Origin: Verrucomicrobia bacterium 12-59-8
GTDB lineage: Bacteria; Verrucomicrobiota; Verrucomicrobiae; Verrucomicrobiales; Verrucomicrobiaceae
Assembly: GCA_002279765.1 (NCBI GenBank)
Contig: NCCR01000012.1
Span: 21,897-85,896, forward strand
Length of the DNA: 64,000 nt
Direction: 5' to 3'
Shown here: positions 42,836 to 51,348 of the stretch, piece by piece
Numbering within the stretch: the first letter of the stretch is position 1
Layout of the letters: every line of letters begins with the position of its first letter
The notes under the pieces: generated by a model
The model's database searches: none
Told to the model about the DNA's origin: nothing
Seen by the model: only the letters and a program-made list of their open reading frames with translations
Program-made: the position numbers and the translations under genes

Positions 42836-43663
42836 TTAGGGCTTCTTCACCGTCTTCCCCGCATCAAGAAACTCGATCGCCTTCTTGAGCCATTCAGCCT
42901 TCGGCGGCTGGTGCCCCTGCCCCGGCACGTTCATCAGCTCCACTGCTTTGAACCCCTCTTTCCTAAAGCCGTTTTCAAACACCGCGCTCGTGTTCTTGAG
43001 ATTGAAATCCTTCTCTCCCGTCACCAGCACATAACGGCACTGGTCCTTCGCCAGCGCGGCAATCTCTTCATGCGGAATGTACCGCGCCTCAAAGACCTCC
43101 GTCTTGTCGAGGCTCACGATGTCGGTGTAAAAATTGGTGCCCATGAAGGCGATGGCACCGGTGAACATGTCCGCATAGGTCACACCGAGCATGCTGGCCA
43201 CCCGCCCACCGCCAGAGAATCCCGACACATAAACGCGCTTGTCGTCGATGTCGTAGAGTTCACGCATGTTGTCGTTCGCATCCACGGCCATGCGCATACG
43301 GGCGAAGACTTCGCGGTTGTTACCAGAATTATGCGCACCCACAAAAATCAGCTTCTTCTCGGCCAGCACGGCCTCCCATTCCGGTGAGATCGCAGGCGCA
43401 GGGCTCGGACTCACCCAGATGAAGAGCCCATGCGGATCGCCCTTCTTGTACTTCTTCGGCACGATGATGTCGAACTTCTCCATACTAACGTCGTACGGCG
43501 GCGGCGTTTCCGCCGCATGCATGCGCATCTTGATCTGCGCATTGTCGGAGACCTGCGGCGAGACTTTGAAGGAAATGGGCGAACGCACACCGGGCTTGAT
43601 GGCCACATCGGCGGCGAAGCTAAGCGCAGTCAGGAATGGAAGGATCAGGAGGAGCCGGGACAT
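42836..43663 (-). CDS. Secreted alpha/beta hydrolase (phospholipase/carboxylesterase type)
   Basis: A 275-residue exported esterase with a signal peptide (residues 1-16, ending S-F-A-A). The nucleophile elbow reads G-F-S-G-G-G-R (Ser in G-x-S-x-G), the Asp is plausibly in V-T-G-E-K-D-F-N and the His in V-P-G-Q-G-H-Q-P-P near the C-terminus. The early part is strand-rich (K-F-D-I-I-V-P-K-K-Y-K-K-G-D-P-H-G-L-F-I-W-V), typical of PHB-depolymerase or feruloyl-esterase-like proteins. It may release esters from polysaccharides. ATG 43663 begins the signal peptide. A sulfatase gene starts 82 bp away on the opposite strand. Confidence 0.82.
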   Translation of the reverse strand: MSRLLLILPFLTALSFAADVAIKPGVRSPISFKVSPQVSDNAQIKMRMHAAETPPPYDVSMEKFDIIVPKKYKKGDPHGLFIWVSPSPAPAISPEWEAVLAEKKLIFVGAHNSGNNREVFARMRMAVDANDNMRELYDIDDKRVYVSGFSGGGRVASMLGVTYADMFTGAIAFMGTNFYTDIVSLDKTEVFEARYIPHEEIAALAKDQCRYVLVTGEKDFNLKNTSAVFENGFRKEGFKAVELMNVPGQGHQPPKAEWLKKAIEFLDAGKTVKKP

Positions 43664-43745
43664 GCGCCGATCAAAGCGGCTCCGTTTGCGGCTGTCGATG
43701 CTGAAATCATGCAATCTCGCGCCTCTACCACTCGTTCAGGGGCGC

Positions 43746-45176
43746 ATGAAGCACCTGCTCTGCCTCTTTCTCCTTGCCCTCTCCCTGCGCGCCGCAGATC
43801 GCGCACCGAACATCGTTTTCATTCTCGCGGATGATCTCGGCTACACGGACGTCGCCTGCTTTGGCTCCCAATACTACGAGACGCCCAACATCGACAAACT
43901 GGCTGCCCAGGGCATGAAACTAACGAGCCATCACCATTGCCAAAACTGCCAGCCCACCCGCGCCGCGCTGATGAGCGGTCAGTATGCGCCGCGCACCGGC
44001 ATCTACACCGTGGGCGGCATCGGACGCTTTGAATGGGAGTCACGTCCGCTGCGTCCAGTGGACAACGCAAACCAACTGCCTCTGGAGAAAATCACCATCG
44101 CTCAAACGATGAAGCAGGCAGGTTACGCCACCGGCATGTTCGGCAAATGGCACCTGGGCGAAAAGGACGCGTACCACCCTGCGCAGCGCGGCTTTGACGA
44201 AGCCATCGTCTCGATGGGCAAGCACTTCGATTTCGTTACCCAACCCAAAGTAGAATATCCGAAGGGCGAATACCTCGCCGACTTCCTCACCGACAAAGCC
44301 GTCGATTTCATCCAGCGCCACAAAGACGCTCCCTTCTTCCTCTACCTGCCCCATTTCGGCGTGCATTCACCGCACGATGCCAAGGATGAAATCACCACCC
44401 GCTTCAAAGACAAGCCCCCCGTCGGTGGTCATCACAGCCCGGTTTACGCAGCGATGATCGCCAGCGTGGACGAAAGCGTCGGCCGCGTGATGTCCACCCT
44501 CGACGAACTCAAACTCGCCGACAACACCGTCCTCATCTTCACCAGCGACAACGGCGGCGTGGGCGGCTACGCCCGTGAAGGCATCAAAAAAGGCGGCGAC
44601 ATCACAGACAACGCCCCGCTCCGCAGCGGCAAAGGCAGCCTGTATGAAGGCGGCACCCGCGTCCCCTTCATCATCCGCTGGCCAGGCGTGACCAAGCCCG
44701 GCTCAAGCAGCAACGTGCCAACGATCCATGTCGATATGTATTCCACCTTTGCCGACATCGGCAAAGCAACGCCTCCCGCAAATCAGCCACTTGACGGCGA
44801 AAGCCTCGTCCCAGTATTTCGCGATGCCTCCACCAGCTTGAAGCGCGACGCCATCTACCAGCACTTCCCCGGTTATCTCGGTGCCGGCGAAGGCACCTGG
44901 CGCACCACCCCCGTCGGCCTGATCGAGGCGGGCGACTGGAAACTCATGGAATTCTTCGAAGATGGCCGCCTGGAGTTGTACAACCTCAAAGACGACATCG
45001 GCGAGCGGAAGAACCTCGCCACCGAGATGCCCGAAAAGACCAAGGAACTGCACACGAAAATGATCGCCTGGCGCGAGGCGGTCAAAGCCCCCATGCCCAC
45101 CAAAAACGAGCAACAGACCACAGCCGCCCCGAAGAAAAAGGGCAAAGGAAAAGGCAAAAAGAAGAAAGCAGAGTAA
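43746..45176 (+). CDS. Secreted sulfatase (formylglycine-dependent)
   Basis: A 476-residue secreted sulfatase with a signal peptide (residues 1-17). Metal ligands D29-D30 are in I-L-A-D-D-L-G-Y. The active-site C-x-P-x-R is complete (C68-Q-P-T-R72), so Cys would be converted to formylglycine by a generating enzyme. Further residues include G-K-W-H-L-G-E-K and T-S-D-N-G-G-V-G. It would desulfate a carbohydrate such as a marine or algal glycan. The C-terminus ends in a very basic K-K-K-G-K-G-K-G-K tail, odd for a soluble enzyme and perhaps a surface or glycan-binding feature. A longer upstream reading frame is antisense to the esterase gene and is not used. Confidence 0.9.
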   Translation: MKHLLCLFLLALSLRAADRAPNIVFILADDLGYTDVACFGSQYYETPNIDKLAAQGMKLTSHHHCQNCQPTRAALMSGQYAPRTGIYTVGGIGRFEWESRPLRPVDNANQLPLEKITIAQTMKQAGYATGMFGKWHLGEKDAYHPAQRGFDEAIVSMGKHFDFVTQPKVEYPKGEYLADFLTDKAVDFIQRHKDAPFFLYLPHFGVHSPHDAKDEITTRFKDKPPVGGHHSPVYAAMIASVDESVGRVMSTLDELKLADNTVLIFTSDNGGVGGYAREGIKKGGDITDNAPLRSGKGSLYEGGTRVPFIIRWPGVTKPGSSSNVPTIHVDMYSTFADIGKATPPANQPLDGESLVPVFRDASTSLKRDAIYQHFPGYLGAGEGTWRTTPVGLIEAGDWKLMEFFEDGRLELYNLKDDIGERKNLATEMPEKTKELHTKMIAWREAVKAPMPTKNEQQTTAAPKKKGKGKGKKKKAE

Positions 45177-45182
45177 AGCCGC

Positions 45183-45761
45183 TCAATTCTTGCGCGCCAG
45201 ATAGACGAAAGCGGGCGGCACATTGCCCCAGACGATGCGGCTGGTTTCCACGCCATGCGTCTTTTCATGCAGCAGCGCACGAAACTGCCGGCCGCCGGGC
45301 AGCTTGTGAAAGCCCCAGTAGGCAAAGGTGGCAAAACAGCCTCCAGGGGCCAGATGCGGCAGCACATTGTTCAGAATGGCCTCCTGCAAACCACGCGGAA
45401 ACGCCGTCCATGGCAGGCCGCTCACGATGGTGTCAAATTTTTCACCAGGAGACAGCACCTGGCTGAAATCAAACTCCTGCGCTCCCGCGCACTCAAAGCG
45501 CAGCTTGGGAAACCGTGGCCGGAGCTGCTGGACGAAGGTCTCGATGAGTTCGATGCCCACATAGTCCGCATCATGCGGCATGGTGTCCGCAATGGCCGCG
45601 GTAAAAGCGCCCGTGCCAGGGCCAAGCTCGAGAATGCGTTTGGACCGCCAGACTCCCGCAGCCTCCATCATGCGCTCCGCCAGCGCCATGCTGGATGGCG
45701 CCACCGCTCCGATGGTCTTCCAGTTATGACGCAGTTCTTTGACAAAGGTGACGGCAGACAT
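45183..45761 (-). CDS. SAM-dependent methyltransferase, phospholipid N-methyltransferase-like
   Basis: A 192-residue class I methyltransferase. It starts F-V-K-E-L-R-H-N-W-K-T-I-G-A-V-A-P-S-S, a pattern typical of the PmtA/phosphatidylethanolamine N-methyltransferase-like family, in which a Lys/Trp-rich helix sits on the membrane. The SAM motif is I-L-E-L-G-P-G-T-G-A-F-T, followed by Y-V-G-I-E-L-I-E. Motif IV is V-S-G-L-P-W-T-A-F-P. The protein might methylate ethanolamine headgroups to choline; related members methylate other lipids or rRNA. It ends 7 bp from the convergent sulfatase and its start is 73 bp from the end of the TPR gene. Confidence 0.78.
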   Translation of the reverse strand: MSAVTFVKELRHNWKTIGAVAPSSMALAERMMEAAGVWRSKRILELGPGTGAFTAAIADTMPHDADYVGIELIETFVQQLRPRFPKLRFECAGAQEFDFSQVLSPGEKFDTIVSGLPWTAFPRGLQEAILNNVLPHLAPGGCFATFAYWGFHKLPGGRQFRALLHEKTHGVETSRIVWGNVPPAFVYLARKN

Positions 45762-45834
45762 TGGGCGCGGATGTTAACGAGTACAAGTCATGGCGCGAGA
45801 GCTTTTGCAGGGGAATAAACTGCCTAGTAGCGAT

Positions 45835-46758
45835 TCATTTGGAGATCTCCGCCGCAATCCTCCGTCGGCACTCCTCCGCCGATTGGGTATACGGATGCCC
45901 CGCTCCCAGGCTCTTTTTAAAGCCCGCCCCTGCGCGTTGCATCAATACCAGTGCCTCCTGATCCTTGGACTGCGCTTCGAGGCACAAAGCCAGATTGAAA
46001 CAGCTCAAAAAAACATCAGCATGCTTCGCTCCCAGCACCTTCTCACGCAGCGCCAGCACAGAGCGATGCTCCTGCTCCGCCTCGGCATGGTGCCCCTGCT
46101 CCTGCAAAACCGCCGCCAGATTGTTCCGGCTGGCCAGGGTCTTCGGATGCTGCTCGCCGAGCAGCCGCTCCCGCAGCGCTAGCACCGCCCGGTGCTCCTT
46201 TTCTGCCTCAGCATGCCGGCCTTGTTCATTCAGGGCCGTCGCAAGGTTGTTGCGGCTGTCCAGAGTGGACGAATGCTCCTCACCGAGCACTCGCTGCCTC
46301 ACAGCCAGCACGGCGCGATGCTCACGCACCGCCTCGGCATGCCGCCCCTGCTCCTGCAGCGTTGCGGCCAGGTTGTTGCGGCTCTGCAATGTGTCGGGAT
46401 GTTCTTGGCCGAGCACCCGCATGCGAATGGCCAGCACCTCACGGTTTTCTTTTTCCGCCTCGGCATACTTGCCCTCCTCAGACAGCATGGCAGCCAGATC
46501 ACTCCGGCTGACCAAGGTGTCCGGATGTTCTTTGCCAAACACCTCACCGCAGGTGCCCACGATCACACGCAGCTCTGCCTCCGCCTCGGCCAGTCTGCCC
46601 TGGGCGGACATGGCGGCAGCACTTTGGTAATGCTGATGGAGAGCCACCAACCGACCCGTTTCCTGCGCGACACTTCCCTTCTCAGACTGGGCCTTCAAGC
46701 CAAACCCTGGCAGCAGGCCGACAGAGATCACCACTAGATATAGGCGCACTTTATGCAT
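45835..46758 (-). CDS. Secreted TPR protein with kinesin-light-chain-type repeats
   Basis: A 307-residue exported protein with a signal peptide (residues 4-23). From about residue 75 it has about five 42-residue TPR units of the kinesin-light-chain type. Each opens with H-P-D-T-L or similar, then S-R-N-N-L-A-A and a Q-G-x-x-A-E-A-x-x-x-x-R-x-V-L-A stretch; for example, the units at about 106, 148 and 190 are nearly alike. Such repeats build a scaffold for protein binding. Function unknown. The repeat at the DNA level may allow unit gain or loss. ATG 46758 begins the signal. It is followed by a divergent small lipoprotein gene. Confidence 0.82.
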   Translation of the reverse strand: MHKVRLYLVVISVGLLPGFGLKAQSEKGSVAQETGRLVALHQHYQSAAAMSAQGRLAEAEAELRVIVGTCGEVFGKEHPDTLVSRSDLAAMLSEEGKYAEAEKENREVLAIRMRVLGQEHPDTLQSRNNLAATLQEQGRHAEAVREHRAVLAVRQRVLGEEHSSTLDSRNNLATALNEQGRHAEAEKEHRAVLALRERLLGEQHPKTLASRNNLAAVLQEQGHHAEAEQEHRSVLALREKVLGAKHADVFLSCFNLALCLEAQSKDQEALVLMQRAGAGFKKSLGAGHPYTQSAEECRRRIAAEISK

Positions 46759-46934
46759 GAACGTGAAGGAATAATGCGGATGAGGCGATGATGAGGCAAG
46801 ACTAAAATGCCTGCAGCCAGCGTGCTAGTCCCATGAACAAGGCGGGTGAAAACCTCATAAACTTTGAACGGTATTCCCGGAGGTCGCATCCCATATGCCT
46901 GTCAGCTTGCTGACTCCAATACGACCACCAACCC

Positions 46935-47249
46935 ATGAAAACCCGCTTCAAAACCCTTTGTTACTACGCCCTGCAACTGTCCACAGTGCTCCTCCTGACC
47001 CAGTGCGCCAGCCCCCGCACTGCGACGGTACGCACCGCCGCCACCACACCGACAGGAAACGTCACCCTTAAGGCTTACGGCGACACCACCGTCGCCACCC
47101 GCAGGCTGATTCACCATCCGCTCACCAACAAGGACATCGGCAAGGTGTATGAGGAAATCACCATCGTGTCGCCTCGCGGCACTTCGGTCGAGGAGCGCGT
47201 CATCGTGCGCGCACTGCCGAAACTCGAAACCAACGTCGTCACCAAGTAA
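46935..47249 (+). CDS. Small lipoprotein of unknown function
   Basis: A 104-residue lipoprotein. The signal peptide has a Leu-rich core and the lipobox L-L-T-Q-C, so the Cys at about residue 24 would be lipidated. The mature part has A-Y-G-D-T-T-V-A-T-R and V-Y-E-E-I-T-I-V-S-P-R-G. No family was recognised. It lies 105 bp before the symporter gene on the same strand, but no operon can be demonstrated. Composition looks typical for the genome. Confidence 0.6.
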   Translation: MKTRFKTLCYYALQLSTVLLLTQCASPRTATVRTAATTPTGNVTLKAYGDTTVATRRLIHHPLTNKDIGKVYEEITIVSPRGTSVEERVIVRALPKLETNVVTK

Positions 47250-47353
47250 TGATCAGCGGGGACTTGTCCCGCTAACCACCAAGTTTTGACCGCCGCAGGC
47301 TGTGTGCTTGACGTGTGTGGTGCTTTGCAGCGAGACTTCGCACCACACACGCC

Positions 47354-48865
47354 ATGCCTTACCTCCTCGACGCGCTCGTCATCCTCGGTTACTTCGCACT
47401 GATCATTGGCATCGGTCTGTCCCAGCGCAGCAAAAGCGGCAGCATGGAAGGTTTCACGCTGGGAGATCGTCAGATCGCGTGGTGGGCAGTCCTCGCCTCC
47501 ATTCTCGCCGCAGAAATCAGCGCGGGCACATTTTTCGGTGCTCCCGGAGAGGGCTACGCGCTGCGCAACTACACCTACATCCAGCTCATGGCTGGCTATC
47601 TGCTCGCCCGCGTGGTGGTCAGCGCGGTTTTCATCCCGGCTTACTACCGTCATGGCGTGATCAGCGTCTATGAGTTTCTTGAGGCCCGCTTCGGCCCCAA
47701 AACCCGCCGCCACTCCTCCGCCGTCTTCCTCGTCACGCGGCTCCTGGCCAGCGGCTCTCGTCTCTGGGTGCCCACCGTACTGCTGGTGCTCGGCTGGAAG
47801 GTGTTTATCAATCCCGGCATCACACCCATGGAAGAGTTCTGGCTTTATGCCGTCGCCTTGGTGGCCATCACCGTACTGACTTCGATTTACACCGCACTCG
47901 GCGGCATTCGCGCCGTGATCTGGACGGATGTTATCCAGGTGGTCATCCTCTTTTCCGCCCTCGGATTTGCTCTCTGGCATCTGCTCGAACACACCGGTGG
48001 GTGGTCGGCTTTGAACGCCGCCATTTTGAAACCGGCGCTCATTGACTGGGGCAGGCCGGACCCGGCTTACTCGGGCGCATGGGGCTGGGTCAAAGGCATT
48101 CTCGAAACGGAGTACACCGTGTGGACGGCTTTTCTCGGCTCCACTTTCGTCACGCTCGCCACCCATGGCACGGACCAGGACATGGTGCAGCGCATGCTCA
48201 CTGCGAAAAACAAACGCCAGAGCGGATTCGCCACCATTCTTTCCGGCATCGCCGACATCCCCGTCAATTTCATGGTGCTCAGCATCGGCATCCTGCTCTT
48301 CGTCTTTTACCAGCAGCACCCCGAGATTCTGCTGCCAAAGAACGCCAAAGGCACCCCCGACAGCAGCCAGGTATTTCCGTTTTTCATCCTCACCTCCATG
48401 CCCACTGGCCTGCGCGGCCTCGTGGTCGCCGGGGTTCTCGCCACCGCCATGGGATCGCTGAGCACGGCACTGAATTCGCTCGCCACCAGCTACGTGCGCG
48501 ACTTCCACTTCCGCTGGTTCGGCGAGCCCGACACCGAAAAAGGCAAGGTCCGCATTCTGCGCTTTGGCACCGTGCTCTTTGCCATCCTGCTCATCACCGT
48601 CGCACTCGGCACCGCCTGGGTGAAGGCGCACAATCCCTCGCTGCGCATCATCCCCATCATTCTCGGCGTCTTCGGCTACACCTACGGCTCCCTGCTCGGC
48701 GTCTTCATGGTCGGACTCTTCACCAACACCCGTGGCAACGATTTCGGCAACGGCATCGCCATGCTCGCCGGCTTCATCGTCGTCGGCTACCTCACCATCG
48801 CCATGTGCTTCAAGACTCCCGAGAACAAGCTCGGCCACTCCAAGGTAGTCCAAGCCGGAACCTGA
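47354..48865 (+). CDS. Sodium:solute symporter (SSS family)
   Basis: A 503-residue polytopic membrane protein of the SSSF family (PutP/SglT type). About 13 hydrophobic helices are seen. Typical parts are the S-A-G-T-F-F-G-A-P-G-E-G sodium-binding region, the Y-T-A-L-G-G-I-R-A-V-I-W-T-D helix, and the A-T-A-M-G-S-L-S-T-A-L-N-S-L-A-T segment. It would bring a sugar, amino acid or organic solute in with Na+. Substrate unknown. ATG 47354 precedes the first helix; a longer frame adds an unsupported N-terminal piece. The gap to ilvC beyond it holds a repeat and terminator. Confidence 0.88.
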   Translation: MPYLLDALVILGYFALIIGIGLSQRSKSGSMEGFTLGDRQIAWWAVLASILAAEISAGTFFGAPGEGYALRNYTYIQLMAGYLLARVVVSAVFIPAYYRHGVISVYEFLEARFGPKTRRHSSAVFLVTRLLASGSRLWVPTVLLVLGWKVFINPGITPMEEFWLYAVALVAITVLTSIYTALGGIRAVIWTDVIQVVILFSALGFALWHLLEHTGGWSALNAAILKPALIDWGRPDPAYSGAWGWVKGILETEYTVWTAFLGSTFVTLATHGTDQDMVQRMLTAKNKRQSGFATILSGIADIPVNFMVLSIGILLFVFYQQHPEILLPKNAKGTPDSSQVFPFFILTSMPTGLRGLVVAGVLATAMGSLSTALNSLATSYVRDFHFRWFGEPDTEKGKVRILRFGTVLFAILLITVALGTAWVKAHNPSLRIIPIILGVFGYTYGSLLGVFMVGLFTNTRGNDFGNGIAMLAGFIVVGYLTIAMCFKTPENKLGHSKVVQAGT

Positions 48866-49035
48866 TACCAGGAGCAATCGAAAACGGGTCTGATTAAATG
48901 GACCTCAGTGAATGTAGCTTTCGCTGGTTCCCTGAAAACTATACTATCGCGCATCACAAACTTTCATTTTGGACCAATGCTCTTTTGGAGTTGGGTGATG
49001 CGCCGACGATATAAACCCGCGAAAGCCTCCTTCTT

Positions 49036-49166
49036 GAAGGCCAACGGCCTTCCGTAATATAGCCCAGGGATGCCGAGCCTTGGCGAGCGCTTCCCTGGGT
49101 TGCAAGCATCAGGCCCGGAAGCAAACCGGGCACTCCGCCACACCCCCTCGCCCACCAGCAGCGTCT
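49036..49166. repeat. Interspersed intergenic repeat, copy B
   Basis: The unit opens with a hairpin, GAAGGCC-aac-GGCCTTC (49036-49052), then the core CCCAGGGA (49063-49070) pairs with TCCCTGGG (49092-49099). About 65 further bases match copy A at 38595-38724, ending in the same C-C-A-C-C-A-G-C-A-G-C-G-T-C. The two copies share order and shape more than exact sequence; stems are compensatory, which argues for conserved structure. Confidence 0.65.
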
Positions 49167-49248
49167 GCGCCGAACTCCGCCTCGCAATCGCGCCGCGTTC
49201 AGACCACGCTCCAAACTCCGGCTAACGCCCAGCACGACCCGCACCCAC

Positions 49249-49280
49249 AAAAAAGCGCGGACCGTCTCCAGTCCGCGCTT
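49249..49280 (-). terminator. Rho-independent terminator of ilvC
   Basis: AAGCGCGGAC at 49253-49262 and GTCCGCGCTT at 49271-49280 form a perfect 10-bp stem with an 8-nt loop. On the minus strand the stem is followed by TTTTGTGGG. It lies about 50 bp after the ilvC stop. Confidence 0.85.
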
Positions 49281-49329
49281 CTTAAATTTTCGTGGTCAGC
49301 CTCAAAATCGAAGCCGCCATCCGCCACTC

Positions 49330-50358
49330 TTACGAGTAGCTCGCCTGCTGGCCCTTGATGTCGCGCTTCTTGATCCACGGCATCAGGTTGCGGAGGCGCG
49401 CACCGGTCTTCTCGATCGGGTGCTTCTCGCCGTCCTTGAGCAGCTTGTTGAACTTCTTGTAGCCGGTCTTCGTCTCGCGGATCCATTCCTTGGCAAACTT
49501 GCCGGACTGGATGTCCTTGAGGGCTTCCTTCATGCGCTTCTTCACCGACTTGTCGATGATCTTCGGGCCGACCTTCACGTCGCCCCACTTGGCGGTTTCG
49601 GAGATCGAGAAACGCATGCCAGCAATGCCGGACTCGTTCATCAGATCGACGATCAGCTTCAGTTCGTGCAAGCACTCGAAGTAGGCCATCTCAGGAGCGT
49701 AGCCAGCTTCCACCAGCACTTCAAAGCCAGCCTGCACCAGCGCGCTAGCGCCGCCGCAAAGCACGGTCTGCTCGCCGAAGAGATCGGTTTCGGTTTCTTC
49801 CTTGAAGGTCGTTTCGAGCACGCCGCCACGGGTGCCGCCGATGCCGTGTGCCCAGGCGAGGGCGATCTTCTTGGCCTGCTTGTCAGCGTTCTGATAGATG
49901 GCGATGAGGGCGGGGACGCCTTTGCCTTCCGTGTATTGACGGCGCACGATGTGGCCAGGGCCTTTCGGAGCCACCATGATGACGTTCACGTCCGTCGGAA
50001 CGATGATCGTCTTGAAGTGAATGGCGAAGCCGTGGCTGAACAGCAGGGTCTTGCCCTTGGTCAGGAATGGCTTGATGTCCTTGTCGAAAACAGCGGCGAT
50101 TTTGGTGTCTGGCACAGCGACGAAGATCACGTCGGCTTTCTTGACGGCTTCAGCGGTGTCATAGACCTTAAGGCCCTTTTCTTCAGCCACTGCGCGGCTC
50201 TTGCTGCCGGGATAAAGGCCGATGATCACATTGACACCGCTCTCTTTAAGGTTCAGGGCATGGGCGTGGCCTTGGGAGCCGAAGCCGATCACAGCGCAGG
50301 TCTTGCCTTTGAGCGGTGCAAGGCTGGCGTCTTTTTCAGTATAGATTTTCGCGGGCAT
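49330..50358 (-). CDS. ilvC: Ketol-acid reductoisomerase (class I)
   Basis: A 342-residue enzyme of branched-chain amino acid synthesis that converts acetolactate or acetohydroxybutyrate to the dihydroxy acid with NADPH. The nucleotide loop is G-F-G-S-Q-G-H-A (25-32), with a following Ser/Arg-rich stretch (Y-P-G-S-K-S-R) that favours NADPH. The active-site acidic and Lys residues are in the C-terminal half, in [11 protein letters not shown] and the Y-F-E-C-L-H-E-L-K region. Length is typical of the short class I type. It stands alone with its own terminator, divergent from the FKBP gene. Confidence 0.95.
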   Translation of the reverse strand: MPAKIYTEKDASLAPLKGKTCAVIGFGSQGHAHALNLKESGVNVIIGLYPGSKSRAVAEEKGLKVYDTAEAVKKADVIFVAVPDTKIAAVFDKDIKPFLTKGKTLLFSHGFAIHFKTIIVPTDVNVIMVAPKGPGHIVRRQYTEGKGVPALIAIYQNADKQAKKIALAWAHGIGGTRGGVLETTFKEETETDLFGEQTVLCGGASALVQAGFEVLVEAGYAPEMAYFECLHELKLIVDLMNESGIAGMRFSISETAKWGDVKVGPKIIDKSVKKRMKEALKDIQSGKFAKEWIRETKTGYKKFNKLLKDGEKHPIEKTGARLRNLMPWIKKRDIKGQQASYS

Positions 50359-50484
50359 ATAGGTTCTGGTTTGAAGGGCGGCGACAGTGCTTCAAGGGGG
50401 GGACGGGGTCAAACGGCTTTTTCCCTGCCTGCCAAGGCTGTCATTGACCACCTCGGGGGCGTGGGTAGTCTCCGCGCCTCCAAT

Positions 50485-51195
50485 ATGAAACCCACCATCG
50501 CCCTGCTCTGCACCGCACTTGCTGCGGCATCCCTCATTCAAGCCCAGGAAGTCAAACCCGCACAGCCGGCCGAGGCACCCGCCGCCGCCAGCCCCGTACC
50601 CATGGACAAAGTCAGCTACTTCATCGGCCGTAATATCGGCGAAAACTTCAAAAGTCAGGGCATCGCCATTGACATCACCGCCCTCAACGAAGGCATCAAG
50701 TCCGTCTTGAGCGGTGAAAAGCCCAAGTACTCACAGGAGGAGCTCATGGCCGCCATGCAGGCTTTTGAAGCCAGCCTGCAGGCCAAAGCCTCCATGCGTG
50801 GCCAGGAAGCCAAGGCTGTAGGAGACAAATTCCTCGCGGAAAACGGCAAGCGTAAAGAAGTCACCACCACCAAGAGCGGTCTGCAGTATGAAGTGCTCAA
50901 AGCAGGTGACGGACCCAAGCCCGTTCCCACCGACAAGGTGAACGTCCACTACCACGGCACCCTCCTCGACGGCAAAGTATTCGACAGCTCCGTCGATCGC
51001 GGCATGCCCATCACCTTTGGCGTCCAGGAAGTCATCAAAGGCTGGACCGAAGCCCTTCAGCTCATGCCCGTCGGTTCCAAATGGAAAGTCTTCATCCCTT
51101 CCCAGCTCGCCTACGGTGAAAACGGCGCAGGCGGCGACATCGGCCCGAACGAAGCTCTCATCTTTGAAATCGAGCTGCTCGGCATCGTGAAGTAA
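50485..51195 (+). CDS. FKBP-type peptidyl-prolyl cis-trans isomerase (FkpA/Mip type)
   Basis: A 236-residue exported isomerase with a signal peptide (residues 1-19, ending I-Q-A). The N-terminal helical dimerisation part, typical of Mip/FkpA, occupies about residues 38-125 (V-S-Y-F-I-G-R-N-I-G). The FKBP domain follows at about 135-236 with V-N-V-H-Y-H-G-T-L, V-I-K-G-W-T-E-A-L and I-P-S-Q-L-A-Y-G, including the catalytic Asp and Tyr region. It helps folding of secreted and outer-membrane proteins. ATG 50485 begins the signal peptide; the much longer frame upstream is antisense to ilvC and is not used. A strong terminator follows. Confidence 0.92.
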   Translation: MKPTIALLCTALAAASLIQAQEVKPAQPAEAPAAASPVPMDKVSYFIGRNIGENFKSQGIAIDITALNEGIKSVLSGEKPKYSQEELMAAMQAFEASLQAKASMRGQEAKAVGDKFLAENGKRKEVTTTKSGLQYEVLKAGDGPKPVPTDKVNVHYHGTLLDGKVFDSSVDRGMPITFGVQEVIKGWTEALQLMPVGSKWKVFIPSQLAYGENGAGGDIGPNEALIFEIELLGIVK

Positions 51196-51219
51196 ACCTC
51201 ATTCATCAACCTTGTCGTC

Positions 51220-51250
51220 AAAGGGCGGCCCGTTCAGGGTCGCCCTTTTT
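51220..51250 (+). terminator. Rho-independent terminator of the FKBP gene
   Basis: AAAGGGCG at 51220-51227 and CGCCCTTT at 51241-51248 form an 8-bp stem with a 13-nt loop, followed by more T (TTTTTCG). It begins 24 bp after the stop. Confidence 0.85.
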
Positions 51251-51348
51251 CGTACTGCCATCCAGCCAGCACTCCACCACCTACATGTGCAGGCGTTTCA
51301 TTTTACGGTGGTCAGCCGGAGTGATCCCTGATATTCACTTGGCTCATC

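Larger units (their letters stand above)
48866..49329. other. Intergenic region with repeat and terminator
   Basis: This 464-bp gap holds no convincing gene. It contains copy B of the interspersed repeat (49036-49166) and the ilvC terminator (49249-49280); the rest shows nothing recognised. Confidence 0.7.

Noticed and set aside
43266..43745. N-terminal extension of the sulfatase frame
   Set aside because: It is antisense to the esterase; the sulfatase signal peptide starts at 43746.
47111..48877. 588-codon minus-strand open frame
   Set aside because: It is antisense to the sodium:solute symporter; its peptide is Gly/Asp/Glu-rich and shows no domain.
49420..50484. Long plus-strand open frame upstream of the FKBP gene
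   Set aside because: It is antisense to ilvC, whose conserved motifs are clear. The FKBP signal peptide begins at 50485.
50359..50484. Possible leader or riboswitch between ilvC and FKBP genes
   Set aside because: No hairpin or leader-peptide pattern could be seen.
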